64,000 bases of DNA from positions 39,099,260 to 39,163,259 of the forward strand of contig NC_065530.1 in NCBI RefSeq assembly GCF_020184175.1, written 5' to 3'. A program made the position numbers and the translations under genes. This DNA comes from Aphis gossypii. Lineage: Eukaryota; Arthropoda; Insecta; Hemiptera; Aphididae. Every line of letters starts with the position of its first letter. The first letter of the stretch is position 1. This document shows positions 60,700 to 64,000 of the stretch, one piece after another. The notes beneath the pieces are model-generated. The model was not told the DNA's origin. It saw only the letters and a list, made by a program, of their open reading frames with translations, and made no database searches.

Positions 60700-62880
60700 T
60701 TATTTAATTTTTTTTCTATTACTATACGGACAGAAACCATGTATTAGGTTTTTTCCCGATCCAAATATTACGGGTAACGCATAATAAATAATAAGCCATA
60801 CGATACACATAATATAAACCTATTTACGTTTAACTACATGTTTTCATTTTATACGTCATTATATTATGTTTATTGTTTTTTTTTTTTTTATTATTTTTAA
60901 AAACGCTGCAGGGTGGGACATGGTGTTTAATAATAATAATAATCATCATAAACAGCGAAACATTGCACGCCGAGTTCGTGTAGGTAGATGATTTTTAAAC
61001 TCGAGAAAATCGATATTTAAAAAACTATGTTACTAACATATTTGAAAATTATTTTTTATATTATTCTACGTCATTAAACAAAGGAAAAAATGTAGGTACT
61101 TCTATAAAAATGTGAAATTAATAAACGTATAATATGTTGTCATTTGTAATAGTAAAAACTGAAAAAATAGTATTTGACAAAAAAATGTAATGACTTAAAA
61201 TTAGATCAAAACAATAACAGTTTTTGAAATGGGTGTATTGCCTTAAAAAAAAATTCACCATATTATATATTATACGATGGAATGGTTTTTTTATTTTTTA
61301 TTCGGCACATTTAATTGTATCGATATAGACAGTTGCAATTACATATATATAATACTTATAATATTTTTTTTTATAATAAGTGCGTAACACGTAAAATCCA
61401 TACTATTATACACATTATTTGTTTGTGTGTGTGTAAATATATAGTGCATAATATATAGTTGTTGTCACGCTGACCTCCTTAAAGAATACAATATGTGGGC
61501 TCATAACTAATATAGAACTATATAAGTGTAAAACAATATAAACCGGCAAGGTCGAAAGTAGGACACACTTCCGACTTCCGAGTAAATTTAATTTCATTCG
61601 ATCAATATATAATAATATATAAAACACATATTGTTCGGTCGTGTAACGTGTACATCTTCGTGTGCGTACAGTTTACCTGCTATATATAGGACATACGCTG
61701 CTGCAATAATGCACTACATGATATATATTAAATAATAATTTAGTGGTCTCGTTGTTGTCCAAAGCTAACTAAATGTTTGTCATCCGTGCGGGTGACGTAG
61801 TATTTTTTTACGATTTTCTTCCCTTATTCTTACCAAGCTCTAATAATATAGGTACATAATATAATATAATGATGATATGTTAATATATTGATGGAATGAT
61901 TTTCGCGACAATCGAAATCAGGTCGAGCGCCCGCAGTTCACCGACGAAGGTACCTACATATGTTATTCTAACAGTGTCACTTTATATTCAGTACTCACTA
62001 CACTATATATATATATATATAATATATATGCGAATTCGATGACAGTCACCGGACAGTGGACATAGTATACGAATAATGTGTAACAACAACGCGGAGCTTA
62101 AATAAATACGAACTGCAATTTATTAACGTCCGTTTTGGTTTTGCAAGACTGCAGCTGTCGATAAAATCGATTGTTCCGGCGTGGACATAAAACTCAACAT
62201 AATAATTATTATCGGCTTTATTATTATTATGGTTTGTTTAAAAACGAGTATATATATATACAGTGTAATCCGGACAGGTTTATCTCGGAAACTCATCACC
62301 GGCGATAATATTTTAAGTAGGCCACAGAACCCAGATATATAAAACTTCTGCAGGCGTTTATACGTTGACTTTGAGCAGTCGGGTTTTTCTCTGCGACAAG
62401 CGTAACAATGACGTAACGACGGAAACTGCAGTTCTCTGAAAACCGTGCGCCCAGCCGGACCTCACCGCAAAAAATATAAACACCACCTATAAGCCCGCGA
62501 AAACACATTCGTGAAATCGTATAATAATAATAATAATGCTAATTGTTTTTTATAGTTAATACGCGGGTTATCGCTCGCGGGTCATATTCGATCATAAACG
62601 ATTTTTGTAAAAACAATACCACAATCGTGTGTATACACTTTAATATTATTGTCATAATATTATAGACAGTAATAATAGTCATGACCGCGAGTGCGTTTTA
62701 ACGAAAAACGCTAATGGACATGAAAACGCCGAGTTTTTTTTTAGACGCGAGTTACACTGTATATTATTTAAAATCGAGTTTAAAAAAAAAATTTAAAAAT
62801 CCACGTACGCCACAGTTTATCACGCGTTTACAAATCGTGTACTACACGCGCTATATATATGTGTGCAGAAGAGGACCGTT
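60700..62880. other. AT-rich DNA, nothing firm
   Basis: It holds a (TA)n run at 62003-62020, scattered CpG words at 62160-62500, and TAGGTACCTA-type motifs (61949). Open frames are short and unsupported. Confidence 0.5.
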
Positions 62881-62970
62881 GTTATTAATTGATATAACAT
62901 ATTAATTCTCCGCTGGCTGCCGCGCCGACACGACACCGAGCCAATACGTACGTGCGATGTGGGGCGAGGG

Positions 62971-62997
62971 CAGCAGCAGCAGCAGCCGCCGCCGCAG
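62971..62997. repeat. (CAG)n(CCG)n compound triplet repeat
   Basis: Five CAG units, three CCG units, then CAG CAA. Read in one frame it gives Gln-Pro-Gln, in another Ser-Arg. Confidence 0.9.
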
Positions 62998-63261
62998 CAA
63001 ACTGCAGTAATGACATTACAATGTGCAAGAGGCGGTAACCCGTCTCTCGTCCTCAACCCCCTAAGCCCGTCCCTGTCTTGTTGTATATTGCCGGCCAGAT
63101 TTTTATTATTATTATTCCCTTTTTACACCGTCCCGGCAGCAATAAGGGGGATGATGCCAGAGCGCGCGCGCGCTCGCTTATGGTTTATTCTACGGCAGAT
63201 TACACTCTCACCCTATTGCGCTTCATTTGCTCCGATGACTCGCGACTCACGACGGTAGTGG

Positions 63262-63303
63262 GGGCGGCGGCGGCGGCGGCGACGACGACGACAACAACGA
63301 CAA
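63262..63303. repeat. (GGC)n(GAC)n(AAC)n compound triplet repeat
   Basis: A graded triplet array in which the unit changes stepwise from GGC to GAC to AAC, as point mutations in an expanding array would produce. Confidence 0.9.
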
Positions 63304-63329
63304 GATGAAGTACCGTTTTGGGGTTTGAG

Positions 63330-64000
63330 CCCATGTTTTTATATTATGTTAGTACACCGCTACTTTGGTAACCCTTTTTGACTTTTTCCCTTTTTTATTT
63401 ATTTTTTTGTATCCTACCGATACATTGCTCGGTAGAGGTTTTACATTATCGATAAATCTATATACTTACACGATTCGTTTAAACTATGTACATATATAAT
63501 ATATAAGTATAGTACATAATAATATACTATTGCAGTATACGACATCTCTACCGCACCCTCTATTATCATATTATAATACTTACTATGTGTATATAATACT
63601 TACTTATAAGTTGACGTGCAACAGTTAAAACAATTTCGCATTTAATACCGAAAAGTATACATCGAACGGTGTCGTTTTTGCTTACTCGCATTTATATAAT
63701 TTATAAACATAACTGTTTTTCTCGTGTTGTTTAAATCATCGTTTTAGGTTTGACTGCGAATCAAATCTCTACCTATATATGTTTCAATAGTTTAGGTTAT
63801 GATATTGGATATGCAATTCAGATACCACCACAATGTCAGATATTGACGGACACTATAAAATGTATAACATTATATATAATGTATCAAGCTTTTTAACTTA
63901 GCAACAATTTTTATCAAAAATAATGAAAATAAAACGAAAAAAAAATTATATCTTGTATACAACACACACACACACACACAAAACACTTAAAAATATTGAC
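63330..64000. other. AT-rich window end
   Basis: AT-rich sequence with a (CA)n array at about 63962-63980. No gene seen. Confidence 0.6.

Larger units (their letters stand above)
62890..63320. promoter_or_regulatory. CpG-rich islet with mixed triplet repeats
   Basis: (CAG)n(CCG)n lies at 62971-62997 and (GGC)n(GAC)n(AAC)n at 63262-63303, with CGCGCGCGCTCGC near 63162. A GTGAGT donor word on the minus strand (complement of about 63244-63249) follows a triplet-coded segment, so a minus-strand 5' exon is possible. + strand frames are Gln/Pro- and Ala/Thr-rich from the repeats only. Confidence 0.35.

Noticed and set aside
62820..63308. Gln/Pro-rich and Ala/Thr-rich open frames at the right-hand islet
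   Set aside because: They start at GTG or other non-ATG codons, and their distinctive parts are translations of triplet repeats.
1..64000. Known conserved microRNAs (for example let-7, miR-10, iab-4, bantam, miR-1, miR-124 mature sequences)
   Set aside because: Looked for by eye on the + strand and in obvious reverse complements. No convincing match found, though the check was not exhaustive.
1..64000. Homeobox, zinc-finger arrays, kinase, transposase or reverse transcriptase domains
   Set aside because: No open frame shows the diagnostic motifs. The only finger-like string (NRHIRIHT at 51052-51075) lacks the cysteine pair.

Overview
This is eukaryotic nuclear DNA, very probably from an aphid (Hemiptera: Aphididae). 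The lineage call rests on composition and word use, not on a recognised gene. The sequence is very A+T-rich, dominated by TATAATAT/ATAATAATA words, and carries many short words of the TAGGTACCTA type (for example near 15961, 17839, 24664, 37562, 55544 and 61949), which I associate with aphid genomes. There is no bacterial-style gene packing, no Shine-Dalgarno/operon layout, no tRNA, rRNA or CRISPR array, and no protein family that I can name with confidence. The window looks like intergenic DNA and/or very large introns of a long-intron gene.

Layout. 1-1150 is a CpG-rich islet with a near-consensus splice donor (186), low-complexity triplets and two opposed open frames. About 1.2-19.4 kb is an AT desert with one good first-coding-exon candidate (exon 9668-9875, ATG at 9813, in-frame GTAAGT donor). 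19.4-20.9 kb is a second CpG-rich islet with (AAT)n and (CA)n microsatellites and pyrimidine tracts, which looks promoter-like. 20.9-34 kb is again AT-rich. It holds one member of a diverged repeat pair (the other is at 18.1 kb), a candidate TATA/Inr promoter near 26.97 kb, a transposon-like fragment at 29.4 kb and two small exon candidates at 30.1 and 30.9 kb. From about 35 kb to the end, AT-rich DNA alternates every few kb with CpG-rich islets (35.3, 39.1-39.6, 40.2-40.6, 44.0-44.75, 49.2-49.45, 50.8-52.0, 55.2-55.8, 58.7-59.4, 60.5-60.7, 62.9-63.3 kb). Several of these have long open frames next to splice-like signals. A degenerate retrotransposon 3' tail is likely at 54.3-54.64 kb.

How the parts might work together. 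The better splice-supported exon candidates (109-185, 9668-9875, 30109-30175, 45747-46001, 51006-51081, 55504-55773) are all on the + strand. That would fit the 5' part of a long + strand gene with alternative promoters and first exons, but it is inference: no exon was recognised by homology, and splice-site words occur by chance. All coding calls are therefore low to moderate confidence. No previously undescribed system can be demonstrated from this sequence alone. The most testable leads are the phase-compatible exon candidates, the diverged repeat pair at 18.1/21.6 kb, and several long inverted repeats.
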